A stretch of DNA of 64,000 nucleotides from Flagellimonas aquimarina (GTDB lineage Bacteria > Bacteroidota > Bacteroidia > Flavobacteriales > Flavobacteriaceae). How positions within the stretch are numbered: the stretch's first letter is position 1; each line of letters begins with the position of its first letter. The notes beneath the pieces are model-generated. The model did not search any database and was not told where the DNA came from. It saw only the letters and a program-made list of their open reading frames with translations. Below, in pieces: positions 42,546-51,755 of this stretch. The DNA is taken from NCBI RefSeq assembly GCF_003149745.1, contig NZ_QGEG01000001.1, forward strand, positions 186,001 to 250,000, in the 5' to 3' direction. Both the position numbers and the translations under genes were made by a program.

Positions 42546-45545
42546 ATGTACCTCAACTGCCATACCTATTTTAGCATGCGCTATGGAACATTTTCCGAGC
42601 TGGAGTTATTAGAACTCGCCCAACAAAACCAGGTGACCCAATTGGCCTTAACGGATATCAACAATACCTCTGCTTGTCTCAATTTTGTTAGAAAAGCCCC
42701 AGAATATGGAGTAAGACCTATTTTAGGTATTGATTTTAGAAATGGAGTACAGTCTTGCTTTATAGGAATTGCAAAGAACAATGAAGGCTACTTAGAACTA
42801 AACAATTTTTTATCCCAGCATATTCATGAAGAACTGGAAATTCCTCAACGAGCCCCAAGATTCAAGGATGCATTTGTTATCTATCCATTTGAGCAGGCAT
42901 TATTAAATGACATGCAAGATTTTTTAGAACACGAATTTATAGGAATCTCTATCCATGACTTGAGAAGATTGCCATTCTCTGGATTGATAAAACTTAAAAA
43001 CAAATTAGTAGTACAACAAGCTGTTACTTTCCGAAATAAAAGTGATTTTAATGCACACCGATTGTTACGTGCCATTGACAACAATGTGCTTCTGAGCAAA
43101 CTCCCAAAAGAGCAAGAAGCAAATGAGGATGAGAAAATGTTTCCCATACAAAACCTGGCAACTGCTTTTTCAGAATACAGTTTTATTCTGGAGAACACTG
43201 AAAAACTTCTCCAGAAATGCAGTATTCATTTTGACTTTTCAAAAGGACGAAAACCCCAAAACCTCCAAAGCTATACAGGTAGTGTGGAAGAAGATGAAAA
43301 CCTCATTGAAAAACTATGCCATGAAGGACTTCCGTATCGATATAAGGTAATTGAGAATTCTATCAAAAACCGATTGAACAAAGAATTAAAGCTCATTAAG
43401 AAAATGGGGTTCGTTTCTTATTTCTTAATCAATTGGGACATTGTTTCCGAGGCGAACCGAAGGGGTTTTTATTATGTGGGACGAGGAAGTGGCGCCAATA
43501 GTATTGTAGCCTACCTACTTAGAATCACTGATGTAGACCCTATGGAACTTGACCTTTATTTTGAACGATTTATTAATCTATACAGAGCTAACCCTCCCGA
43601 TTTTGATATAGATTTTTCTTGGAGAGACAGACCGGCCATGACCCAGTACATTTTTGAACGTTTTGATCATGTAGCGCTTTTAGGAACTTATGTCACCTTT
43701 AAAGAACGAGGGGTAATTAGGGAATTGGGTAAAGTTTTTGGGCTTCCCGCACAAGAAATCGATTTCCTATCCACCGGCAGGTATACTCTTTCACAATTGG
43801 ATGATATTTCCAGGCTTGTTCTTAAATATGGTGCCTTGTTAAAGGGAAAGCCCAACTATCTAAGCATTCATGCTGGTGGAATATTGATCAGCGAAAAACC
43901 ATTGCATTGGTTTTCTGCCACTAATTTGCCTCCAAAAGGATTTCCTACTACGCAATATGATATGGTCATCGCAGAAGATGTGGGTCTTTATAAGTTTGAT
44001 ATTTTGGGACAACGCGGATTGGGAAAGATAAAAGAAGCTTTGGAAATTATTTCTTACAATCAGCCAGAAAAGCATAAGGAAATAGACATCCATGACATTA
44101 AAGGTTTTAAGACAGATGTTACTATAAATAACCTTATTAAGACAGCGCAATGTATGGGATGTTTTTATGTGGAATCTCCCGCTATGCGAATGCTTTTAAG
44201 AAAACTGGAGGTTGATAACTATTTGGGGCTCGTGGCAGCAAGTTCAATCATTAGACCAGGAGTGGCCAAGAGTGGCATGATGCGAGAATATATATTACGC
44301 CATCGAAACAAAGGAAGAGCCGAGGAAAAAGCACATCCTGTAATGTTGGACATTATGCCTGACACTTATGGTGTAATGGTCTACCAAGAAGATGTGATTA
44401 AAGTAGCACACCATTTTGCCGATTTGGATTTAGGAGAGGCAGACGTACTCCGTAGGGGAATGAGTGGAAAATTCCGTTCACGTGAAGAATTTCAAAAAGT
44501 TAAGGACAAGTTCATATCAAACTGTAGAATAAAAGGCTATGCGGACACGCTAATCTTTGAAATTTGGAACCAAGTAGCGAGTTTTGCAGGCTATGCCTTT
44601 GCCAAAGGGCATTCCGCCTCTTATGCAGTAGAAAGCTATCAAAGTTTATTTCTTAGAGCATATTTTCCATTGGAATATATGGTTGCCGTACTTAATAATG
44701 GAGGTGGCTTTTACCGTTCTGAATTTTATATTCATGATGCCCGTATGATGGGAGCAACAATCCATCCTCCCTGCATCAATAATAGCGAAGCATCCAATAG
44801 AATCCATAAAAAACATATCTACCTAGGCATGATGTATCTAAGAGATTTGGAAAATAGGGTAATGGAGCGCATTATGAAAGAGCGTATGCTACATGGCAAC
44901 TTTGTTTCTTTAGAAGATTTTCTTGATAGAGTTACTATTTCTATAGAACAATTATCCATTCTTATTCGTATTGATGCATTTAGATTTACCGAAATCAACA
45001 AGCACGAGCTGCTTTGGAAAGCCCATTTAATGCTATCCAAAAATGACCGTTTGGAACATCCCAAGCTTTTTCCTCCCCGTCATCAAAAGTTCCAAATTCC
45101 TAGACTACATACCACAAATCTTGAAACTGCCTTTGAACAGTTGGAATTGTTGGGCTTTAGTCTATGCAGTCCTTTTGAGTTATTGGCAGAACCTTTAAAA
45201 AACACCAATGGACAACAAGATTTAAAACACTACCTAAACAAACATATCGATATTTACGGGTATTTGGTAACGGTAAAAAACACCAGCACCCACAGCGGCA
45301 AGCGCATGCATTTTGCCACAATGGTAGACCAGCATGGAGAAGTGTTTGATACTGTACTTTTCCCTCCGGTTGCTGCCAAGTATCATTTTAGAGGAAAAGG
45401 CATTTATCGATTTTACGGCAAAGTGGTAGAAGAATTTGGTTTTTTGAGCATCGAAGTCATTAAAATGCAAAAACAAGATTATATCTCCGACCCCCGTTAT
45501 GCGGATATGAAAACAAGCAAGAAGTTATTAAAGAATAAGTCTTGA
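42546..45545 (+). CDS. Short DnaE-type polymerase III alpha (DnaE2/ImuC-like)
   Basis: 999 residues, shorter than replicative DnaE. PHP domain at the N-terminus is altered: LNCHTYFSMRYGTF keeps one His of the usual metal motif. The palm has PPDFDIDFSWRDRP with the catalytic Asp pair, and SIHAGGILIS and FAKGHSASYAVESYQ are DnaE marks. The C-terminal OB fold is seen in YLVTVKNTSTHSGKRMHFATM. It is paired with polymerase IV and is therefore probably an error-prone translesion polymerase. The window also holds a separate, full-size DnaE at 51756-56141, which supports a specialised role for this one. Confidence 0.9.
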   Translation: MYLNCHTYFSMRYGTFSELELLELAQQNQVTQLALTDINNTSACLNFVRKAPEYGVRPILGIDFRNGVQSCFIGIAKNNEGYLELNNFLSQHIHEELEIPQRAPRFKDAFVIYPFEQALLNDMQDFLEHEFIGISIHDLRRLPFSGLIKLKNKLVVQQAVTFRNKSDFNAHRLLRAIDNNVLLSKLPKEQEANEDEKMFPIQNLATAFSEYSFILENTEKLLQKCSIHFDFSKGRKPQNLQSYTGSVEEDENLIEKLCHEGLPYRYKVIENSIKNRLNKELKLIKKMGFVSYFLINWDIVSEANRRGFYYVGRGSGANSIVAYLLRITDVDPMELDLYFERFINLYRANPPDFDIDFSWRDRPAMTQYIFERFDHVALLGTYVTFKERGVIRELGKVFGLPAQEIDFLSTGRYTLSQLDDISRLVLKYGALLKGKPNYLSIHAGGILISEKPLHWFSATNLPPKGFPTTQYDMVIAEDVGLYKFDILGQRGLGKIKEALEIISYNQPEKHKEIDIHDIKGFKTDVTINNLIKTAQCMGCFYVESPAMRMLLRKLEVDNYLGLVAASSIIRPGVAKSGMMREYILRHRNKGRAEEKAHPVMLDIMPDTYGVMVYQEDVIKVAHHFADLDLGEADVLRRGMSGKFRSREEFQKVKDKFISNCRIKGYADTLIFEIWNQVASFAGYAFAKGHSASYAVESYQSLFLRAYFPLEYMVAVLNNGGGFYRSEFYIHDARMMGATIHPPCINNSEASNRIHKKHIYLGMMYLRDLENRVMERIMKERMLHGNFVSLEDFLDRVTISIEQLSILIRIDAFRFTEINKHELLWKAHLMLSKNDRLEHPKLFPPRHQKFQIPRLHTTNLETAFEQLELLGFSLCSPFELLAEPLKNTNGQQDLKHYLNKHIDIYGYLVTVKNTSTHSGKRMHFATMVDQHGEVFDTVLFPPVAAKYHFRGKGIYRFYGKVVEEFGFLSIEVIKMQKQDYISDPRYADMKTSKKLLKNKS

Positions 45546-45547
45546 GA

Positions 45548-46825
45548 CTATCCTTTTGCCAGTTCTTCCAAAGCATCGACCAGGTAATCAATGTCCTTTT
45601 TAGTAATGTAAATTGCAAAGGAAAGTCGTAGCGCATTTAAGTCATGACTTGTCATGGGTCTACAATCAATACCATAATTGTCCCAAAGTTTTTCTTTGAT
45701 ATCCTTAACGTCAATTCCATTTATTTCCACTACTTGAATAGCACTAGAAAGTTCATCCAATACCGGAGTTTTGATAGTAAAATGGTCATTGCCCTCAATT
45801 TTAGACCGAAAATAGGCCTTAAGTTCATAACTGCGCTTATGTATTGCTTCAGCTCCTACTGTATTATGAAAATCTACCGAGGCACCCAGCCCTAAAACCT
45901 CAGGCAGATTACGAGTATTATAATTCTCTAAACGGCGGATGCTATCATCGGTATGACCACGGGCGACCATCAAAGGTTTCAAATGATGTTGACTTCCCTT
46001 CTTAGCATAAAACACCCCTACTCCTTTAGGAGAAAACAGCCATTTATGGGAACTAGCTGCATAAAAATCACACCCCAATTCATGTAAATCTATCTTAAAC
46101 ATACCTGCGGACTGCGCTCCATCCACAGCTACCAAAATACCTTTTTCATGTGCAATTTTGGAAACTTCCCGCACTGGCAATAGCATGCCATTGGTATTTA
46201 CAATATGGCACATGGAAATTATCTTGGTCTTCGGGGTTATCGCCTTTTTATAAACCTCCGTCAATTCTGAAACACTTTTGGGGAGTATCGGTAATTCCGG
46301 GCGAACCAATTTTATGCCTTTCGTTTCTTGCCACACTTCCCAAGGAATTGTTCCGCTTGGGTGTTCATGGTTGGCCAAAATAATTTCATCACCTGGTTGA
46401 AGGTTAAAACTCCGTGCAATAAGATTCATTCCTTCGGTCGTATTGTGAATCAAGGCAATTTCCTCTGCATCAACCGAAAAAAGATTTGCAACAGACTCTC
46501 GAACTTTTTCCTTTTCTTTTTGCCATCCTCCCCACATATATTTGGAAGGAAACCCATCCAATAAATTCCTGAATTCCATTGTAGCTTGACGAATATGGGT
46601 AGAAGAAGCACCTAAGGAGGCATTGTTAAAATATTGGAGTCCTTCGGCCATATCAAACTGGGACTTAACCAATTCCCAATACGCTTCAGAAGTATCATCC
46701 ACTTGGGTGAGTCCTTCGGCATGCCAATGATCGGCAAGAGAAGTTCCAAATACAGGTAATGCAAAGGAACCTATTGCTCCTTGACCCAGACGTTTTAAAA
46801 AAGTTCTTCGGGTTTTATGATTCAT
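45548..46825 (-). CDS. Tat-exported class V PLP enzyme (isopenicillin N epimerase-like)
   Basis: 425 residues. The N-terminus has a twin-arginine signal: TRRTFLKRLGQGAIGSFALP, matching (S/T)RRxFLK. The rest is a class V aminotransferase fold: LIHNTTEGMNLIARSFN, NHEHPSGTIPW, AVDGAQSAGMFKIDL (Asp of the cofactor pocket) and the Schiff-base Lys in AASSHKWLFSPKGVG. The closest well-known group is isopenicillin N epimerase-like enzymes. Export of a folded PLP enzyme agrees with the Tat system; substrate is unknown. It ends 2 nt from the convergent DnaE2 gene. Confidence 0.87.
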   Translation of the reverse strand: MNHKTRRTFLKRLGQGAIGSFALPVFGTSLADHWHAEGLTQVDDTSEAYWELVKSQFDMAEGLQYFNNASLGASSTHIRQATMEFRNLLDGFPSKYMWGGWQKEKEKVRESVANLFSVDAEEIALIHNTTEGMNLIARSFNLQPGDEIILANHEHPSGTIPWEVWQETKGIKLVRPELPILPKSVSELTEVYKKAITPKTKIISMCHIVNTNGMLLPVREVSKIAHEKGILVAVDGAQSAGMFKIDLHELGCDFYAASSHKWLFSPKGVGVFYAKKGSQHHLKPLMVARGHTDDSIRRLENYNTRNLPEVLGLGASVDFHNTVGAEAIHKRSYELKAYFRSKIEGNDHFTIKTPVLDELSSAIQVVEINGIDVKDIKEKLWDNYGIDCRPMTSHDLNALRLSFAIYITKKDIDYLVDALEELAKG

Positions 46826-46922
46826 TTCATCTATTAAAGGCGTTGATTAATACACTCGCACCAATCTAATATAAGGATTTCACCTCTGTCCTTTATCCTG
46901 AAAATAAAATGATCCGGGTGCT

Positions 46923-48101
46923 CTATTTAAAAGCAGGGTACCCGGTAATATCAGCACCTGTAATCAATAAATGGATATCATGTGTTCCTTCATAGGTAAT
47001 TACACTTTCCAAATTCATCATATGACGCATGATGCTGTACTCTCCAGTAATACCCATTCCACCCAAAACCTGTCTTGCCTCGCGTGCAATTTTGATGGCC
47101 ATATCCACATTGTTACGTTTAGCCATAGATATTTGAGCAGTAGTTGCCCTACCTTCATTTTTAAGCTGTCCCAATCTGAACGCTAACAATTGTGCCTTGG
47201 TAATTTCGGTGATCATCTCTGCCAATTTCTTTTGCTGCAACTGTGTAGCAGCAATAGGTTTTCCAAATTGGATGCGCTCCTTGGCGTACCTGAGTGCCGT
47301 ATCATAACAATCCATCGCAGCACCAATAGCGCCCCAAGCAATTCCGTAACGGGCAGAATCCAAACAACCCAATGGTGCTCCCAATCCACTTTTGCCAGGC
47401 AATAGGTTCTCTTTTGGCACTTTCACGTTATCGAAGATAAGTTCACCTGTGGCAGAAGCACGTAGTGACCATTTGTTGTGGGTCTCTGGAGTAGAGAAAC
47501 CTTCCATTCCACGTTCCACAATGAGTCCATGGATTCTTCCTTCTTCATTTTTAGCCCACACCACCGCAACGTCTGCAAATGGTGAATTGGAAATCCACAA
47601 CTTGGCGCCATTCAATAGAAAATGGTCACCCATATCCTTGTATTTAGTTTCCATGCCGCTAGGGTTGGAACCATGATTTGGTTCTGTTAACCCAAAGCAA
47701 CCCATCCACTCTCCTGTTGCTAGTTTAGGTAAATATTTTTTTCGTTGTTCTTCCGTTCCATATGCAAAAATTGGGTACATCACCAAAGAAGATTGAACGG
47801 AGGCCGTTGAACGCACCCCACTATCCCCTCTTTCAATTTCTTGCATGATCAACCCATAACTGATTTGATCTAAGCCCGCGCCTCCGTATTCTTCAGGAAT
47901 ATATGGGCCAAAAGCTCCAATCTCTGCCAATCCTCCAATGATTTCTTTTGGAAATTCCGCTTTTTGGGCATATTCCTCTATAATTGGTGAAATATCTCGT
48001 TTTACCCATTGACGGGCGGCATCGCGCACTAATTTATGTTCTTCAGAAAGTAAATCATCAAGATTGTAGTAATCAGGGGCTTCAAATAAATCTGGCTTCA
48101 T
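46923..48101 (-). CDS. Acyl-CoA dehydrogenase, glutaryl-CoA dehydrogenase-like
   Basis: 392 residues with full acyl-CoA dehydrogenase structure: GCFGLTEPNHGSNPSGMET, KLWISNSPFADVAVVWAK and the C-terminal catalytic block SVITYEGTHDIHLLITGADITG, where the Glu in YEGTHDIH is the expected base. The sequence after it matches glutaryl-CoA dehydrogenases, which turn glutaryl-CoA to crotonyl-CoA in lysine/tryptophan breakdown. A perfect 34-bp palindrome lies 31-64 bp upstream. The monocistronic layout is suggested by flanking gaps of 97 and 56 nt. Confidence 0.9.
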   Translation of the reverse strand: MKPDLFEAPDYYNLDDLLSEEHKLVRDAARQWVKRDISPIIEEYAQKAEFPKEIIGGLAEIGAFGPYIPEEYGGAGLDQISYGLIMQEIERGDSGVRSTASVQSSLVMYPIFAYGTEEQRKKYLPKLATGEWMGCFGLTEPNHGSNPSGMETKYKDMGDHFLLNGAKLWISNSPFADVAVVWAKNEEGRIHGLIVERGMEGFSTPETHNKWSLRASATGELIFDNVKVPKENLLPGKSGLGAPLGCLDSARYGIAWGAIGAAMDCYDTALRYAKERIQFGKPIAATQLQQKKLAEMITEITKAQLLAFRLGQLKNEGRATTAQISMAKRNNVDMAIKIAREARQVLGGMGITGEYSIMRHMMNLESVITYEGTHDIHLLITGADITGYPAFK

Positions 48102-48131
48102 TCAAAAAGATTTTAGTCAAAGGTAATAATG

Positions 48132-48165
48132 AAATGTAACAATTCGAGTTCGAATTGTTACATTT
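48132..48165. repeat. 34-bp palindrome between two minus-strand genes
   Basis: AAATGTAACAATTCGA (48132-48147), GT, TCGAATTGTTACATTT (48150-48165) is a perfect 16-bp inverted repeat around two bases. It covers the stop codon of the methyltransferase gene (48158-48160) and lies 31-64 bp upstream of the acyl-CoA dehydrogenase start. It can be an RNA hairpin that ends the first transcript, with only a short T stretch, or an operator for the second gene. Confidence 0.7.
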
Positions 48166-48874
48166 TTATATAAAATGCTTTGGTCAAACTAATATACTCC
48201 TTTGTGTATTGTTGACGTTCCAATTCAATAGTCAATTCATCTATTTCAGGCTTCGCTTTAAAAAAACTAAACTCTAGCATGCTCCTTTTAAAGTCTGCAT
48301 TTGGATTTCCTTTAACTCTGGTTACTCTAACCATATAAAGACCAAACTCATTTGCTAGGTTAATGAATTCCGCTTCCTCTTTGAAAGGAATGATAACAGA
48401 AAAAAGACCTTTTTTTGAAAGCAATTTTGAGACTCCTTCCAAAAGTTCATTAAAAGGCAAAGAAATGTTCTGTCTTGCTTTGTCTCTAGAAGCATCTCCG
48501 CTTGTAACTTCTTCTGAATAAAATGGTGGGTTTGAAACTATCAAATCATAATTGTCTTCTATCTCATCCGTGAATTCATCCAGCCCCGCATGATAGCAAA
48601 ATAATCTATCTGACCAAGGCGATGTTTCAAAATTCTCCACACACTGTTCATAAGCATTTTCATCCAGCTCAATGGCATCAATCGTTTCCGCTATGGAACG
48701 TTGAGCCATTTGCAATGCTATTAAACCGGTTCCCGCACCTATGTCCAAAATAGAATCGGGTTGGGGTTCTAATGATGTCCAAGCCCCAAGCAACACCCCA
48801 TCAGTTCCAATTTTCATTGCGCAACGATCTTGATGCACCTCGAACTGCTTAAACTTAAATGGACTATTCATCAA
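48158..48874 (-). CDS. trmN6: tRNA1(Val) adenine-N6 methyltransferase (YfiC/TrmN6 type)
   Basis: 238 residues. SAM-binding Rossmann motif in ILDIGAGTGLIALQMAQRS and the NPPFY catalytic tetrapeptide in LIVSNPPFYSEEV, the mark of N6-adenine methyltransferases. The start MMNSPFKFKQF and HQDRCAMKIGTDGVLLG agree with the TrmN6 (YfiC) family that methylates A37 of tRNA1(Val). The start overlaps the sulfatase gene by 11 nt. The 3' end lies in the 34-bp palindrome. Confidence 0.9.
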   Translation of the reverse strand: MMNSPFKFKQFEVHQDRCAMKIGTDGVLLGAWTSLEPQPDSILDIGAGTGLIALQMAQRSIAETIDAIELDENAYEQCVENFETSPWSDRLFCYHAGLDEFTDEIEDNYDLIVSNPPFYSEEVTSGDASRDKARQNISLPFNELLEGVSKLLSKKGLFSVIIPFKEEAEFINLANEFGLYMVRVTRVKGNPNADFKRSMLEFSFFKAKPEIDELTIELERQQYTKEYISLTKAFYIKM

Positions 48875-50309
48875 TTCTGCCAGGCTCTCTAGTTTCGGAC
48901 CCTTCTAGTTCATACAAAGAATCTCCGAGTCTTGACCTCATATTGTTGGCCAAATATTTGATCTTGGAAACTACTTCTGGATTTTCAGATGCCACATTTT
49001 CAGTCTCACTAATATCATTTTCCATATTGTACAACTCAATTTCCTCCATATCTATCATCTTATATTCTCCAGGTGTTCCATCCTTTCCCGGTTCTTGACC
49101 ATCCATAGTACGATAACGATGAGGAAAGTACAGTTTCCAGTTTCCATAGCGTACACCAAACATTTCATTCACACGGTAATAAAAGAAATAGGCCTCTTGC
49201 ACAGGCTCTTTATTCTCTCCAGATAAAACACTCCAAGCACTTTTACCATCAATAATTTGCTCTGGTAATTTAGCGCCAGTAAGCTCAGCAATGGTCGGTA
49301 AAATATCTATAGCCATTACAGGAATATCTATTTTTTGTCCTGCTTTAAGTTTGGCAGGGTATTTCATGATAAAAGGTTCTCTTTGACCACCTTCCCATGC
49401 AGTTCCTTTTCCTTCTCTAAGCGGCTCTGCACTGCCTGCATGGTTTCCGTAGGATAGCCAAGGGCCATTGTCCGAAGTAAAAATAACAATGGTATTTTCT
49501 TCAAGCCCATTGTCTTTAAGAGTCTTTAAAATCTGTCCAACAGACCAATCAATTTCCATAATCACATCTCCATACAATCCTCTTTTTGATTTTCCTTTAA
49601 ACTTATCCGATACAAACAAAGGAACATGTGGCTGTGGGTGAGGCACGTATAAAAAGAAGGGGTTGTCCTTGTTTCTTTTGATAAAATCTACACTATGCTC
49701 CGTTATTTGAGTGGTCAATTGTGATTGTTCCGTCAAGGTGTCAATAACGGTTTCATTTTGATATAATGGCAAATCTGGAAAGCTAAAAATTGGGCCCTGT
49801 TGCGGATGGTACGGCCACATATCATTGGAATAGGGAATGCCAAACCATTCATCGAACCCATGATTGGTGGGCAAAAACTTTTGATGGTGTCCCAAATGCC
49901 ATTTTCCAAAAATTCCAGTGGCATATCCTTTGTCTTTCAACATCTCTGCCAAAGTGGTTTCAGAGTCGTTTATCCCATGGGTATTGTCAGGACCCAAAGC
50001 ATTGTGGATGCCAATGCGATTAGGATAGCACCCTGTTAAAATACCTGCTCTTGAAGCTGAGCAAACTGCCTGGGCCGAATAATAGCTGGTCAATTTAACC
50101 CCTTCGGCTGCCATTTGATCCAAATGGGGCGTTTCTATATCGGGTGACCCAAAAACGCCAACATCTTGATATCCCTGATCATCGGTAAAAATCAATACAA
50201 CGTTTGGTGGACCTTCAGGTTTTTTGGTTTCTTCCTTTTTATTTCCACATGAAACAAAGCAAAAAATCAGGGCAATGAGGCAAGAGCGATACATAATTTT
50301 GAAATTCAA
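48864..50309 (-). CDS. Lipoprotein sulfatase (arylsulfatase family)
   Basis: 481 residues. Lipoprotein signal ending CFVSC (Cys21). The metal/nucleophile centre is complete: VLIFTDDQGYQDVGVFG and AVCSASRAGILTG, where Cys83 in CSASR would become formylglycine. FGKWHLGHH and IFTSDNGPWLSYGN are further sulfatase marks. It should hydrolyse sulfate esters outside the cell, a common property of marine Bacteroidetes that degrade algal polysaccharides. It stands alone, with no SusCD or glycoside hydrolase genes nearby. A sulfatase-maturing enzyme is not visible in the window. Confidence 0.92.
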   Translation of the reverse strand: MNFKIMYRSCLIALIFCFVSCGNKKEETKKPEGPPNVVLIFTDDQGYQDVGVFGSPDIETPHLDQMAAEGVKLTSYYSAQAVCSASRAGILTGCYPNRIGIHNALGPDNTHGINDSETTLAEMLKDKGYATGIFGKWHLGHHQKFLPTNHGFDEWFGIPYSNDMWPYHPQQGPIFSFPDLPLYQNETVIDTLTEQSQLTTQITEHSVDFIKRNKDNPFFLYVPHPQPHVPLFVSDKFKGKSKRGLYGDVIMEIDWSVGQILKTLKDNGLEENTIVIFTSDNGPWLSYGNHAGSAEPLREGKGTAWEGGQREPFIMKYPAKLKAGQKIDIPVMAIDILPTIAELTGAKLPEQIIDGKSAWSVLSGENKEPVQEAYFFYYRVNEMFGVRYGNWKLYFPHRYRTMDGQEPGKDGTPGEYKMIDMEEIELYNMENDISETENVASENPEVVSKIKYLANNMRSRLGDSLYELEGSETREPGRIDE

Positions 50310-50351
50310 ACATGAATCTAAATATAGTGCTAAATCACTACAATTTGATTT

Positions 50352-50879
50352 TTAGGAGAGGTAGAGTTCCACCAGCCCTTCTGGTGTCTTTACATGAATC
50401 TGTTTGTTCTGCCTGTCTACTTTGGTTATGATATCGTCGCTAACGGGAATCAACAACTCTTTGCCATCTTTCTCTGCTTCAAAAAGTTCTTGAGAGGCAC
50501 TATCGTTTACAGCTTTGATCACTCCGATATCTCCATGGACCTCATCTATAAGAGTAAACCCAATGACTTCATGAAAATAAAATTTGTCTCCGGTCAAAGG
50601 TGGGAGCATATCCAATGGCAAATACAATTCTGCTCCAATCATTTTGTCTGCAGTGGGTTCGTCTTTCACCTCTTCAAAATCAATGCGAAGCAATGCGGAT
50701 TTATGTAATCTACAGCGGTCAATAAAAAATGGAATCAGATTGTTTCCAATTGAAACAAATACTGATTCCATGTTTTCGTAGATATTGGGTTCGTCGGTAT
50801 CTAATTTTACCAACAATTCACCCTTAAAACTATATTTTGAAACGACTTTGCCCAGGTAGAAGCAATCTTCCTTGCGCAT
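50352..50879 (-). CDS. rimM: Ribosome maturation factor RimM
   Basis: 175 residues. The start RKEDCFYLGKVVSKYSFKGELLVKLDTDEP is the family's N-terminal barrel, and EVIGFTLIDEVHGDIGVIKAVNDSASQELF with LLIPVSDDIITKVD the PRC-barrel part. It helps assembly of the 30S subunit head and binds S19. It follows rpsP by 11 nt, the usual bacterial order, so they share one transcript. Confidence 0.95.
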   Translation of the reverse strand: MRKEDCFYLGKVVSKYSFKGELLVKLDTDEPNIYENMESVFVSIGNNLIPFFIDRCRLHKSALLRIDFEEVKDEPTADKMIGAELYLPLDMLPPLTGDKFYFHEVIGFTLIDEVHGDIGVIKAVNDSASQELFEAEKDGKELLIPVSDDIITKVDRQNKQIHVKTPEGLVELYLS

Positions 50880-50890
50880 CGCCTGAGTGT

Positions 50891-51523
50891 TTACTCTTCT
50901 TCTTTGCTAGCTTCGGCTTCTTCAGCAGGAGCAGCCTCCTCAACTTTAGCTTCCGGCTCAGCAACTTCTTCTTTAGCTGGCTCTTCAACTGCTGGAGTCT
51001 CCTCCGCAGCAGCCTCTGCAGTTTCAGCTACTTCTTCAGCAGGAGCAGCTTCCTCAGCAACTTCTTCTTCTACTTCTGGTAATGCTGCAGCAGCTCTTTT
51101 GTCACTAACCTCTTTTTCAGCTTCCAATGCTTTGGCTTTAGCCTCTGCCTTAGCCTTATCCAAACCACCAACTTTAGCAGCCACGGCTTTTTCTTTTTCT
51201 TCAACCCAGGCTTTGAACTTTTCCTCTGCTTGTTCTTCAGTTAAAGCTCCTTTGCGAACCCCACCTAATAAATGGTGCTTCATCATAACACCTTTATAAG
51301 ATAAAATAGCTCTGGCAGTATCTGTAGGTTGTGCACCATTGCTCAACCATTTCACAGATCCATCAACATCTAAATTGATTGTAGCAGGATTTGTGTTAGG
51401 ATTATATGTTCCTAATTTCTCCAAAAATTTACCGTCTCTTTTTGATCTGGAATCTGCAGCAACCACCCAATAGAATGGTTTACCTTTTTTACCGTGTCTT
51501 TGTAGTCTAATCTTTACTGGCAT
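50891..51523 (-). CDS. rpsP: 30S ribosomal protein S16 with long acidic tail
   Basis: 210 residues. The first 80 are a normal S16: MPVKIRLQRHGKKGKPFYWV, RDGKFLEKLGTYNP, DTARAILSYKGVM. After about residue 95 comes a long Ala/Glu-rich extension of repeated EE-VAEEAAPAEE and EEPAKEEVAEPEA units, absent in E. coli S16 (82 residues). Extended S16 proteins occur in Bacteroidetes, but the tail is of low complexity and its role is unknown. A consensus promoter lies at 51595-51624. Confidence 0.95.
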   Translation of the reverse strand: MPVKIRLQRHGKKGKPFYWVVAADSRSKRDGKFLEKLGTYNPNTNPATINLDVDGSVKWLSNGAQPTDTARAILSYKGVMMKHHLLGGVRKGALTEEQAEEKFKAWVEEKEKAVAAKVGGLDKAKAEAKAKALEAEKEVSDKRAAAALPEVEEEVAEEAAPAEEVAETAEAAAEETPAVEEPAKEEVAEPEAKVEEAAPAEEAEASKEEE

Positions 51524-51594
51524 ATCACATTAATTTGTAGGGTGCCCGACCCTGATTATTAATTCTTTTTTATCGCTTTCTAGTTAAGCGGGTG

Positions 51595-51624
51595 CAAATA
51601 TAATTCAAATACCTTAACAGGCAA
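51595..51624 (-). promoter_or_regulatory. Promoter of rpsP-rimM
   Basis: On the minus strand TATATTTG (CAAATATA at 51595-51602) matches the Bacteroidetes -7 TAnnTTTG, and TTG (CAA at 51622-51624) lies 19 bp upstream, the -33 element spacing. A leader of about 65-70 nt before the rpsP start includes a small hairpin AGGGTGCCCGACCCT (51538-51552), possibly regulatory. Confidence 0.7.
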
Positions 51625-51755
51625 TATGTTTTGTGTTTTTTATTGGTTGATAAATCTTTACAACTCTTTTTTTGGAAATCTGCCTTCTTCCTTATTTTTA
51701 TCCATTGCTTTTAATTTAGCTATCGAACACGTTCAAACTAAAAGAACCCTTCAAT

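Noticed and set aside
42546-45545. Complete imuA-imuB-dnaE2 operon
   Set aside because: The Y-family partner has intact catalytic residues (DLDTF, SSIDE) and so is polymerase IV, not ImuB, and no ImuA/SulA-like gene is adjacent.
50904-51299. 131-residue plus-strand frame, Ser/Ala rich, opposite rpsP
   Set aside because: It is the antisense of the GC-biased Ala/Glu tail of S16; composition is a mirror of that low-complexity stretch and it has no promoter or family marks.
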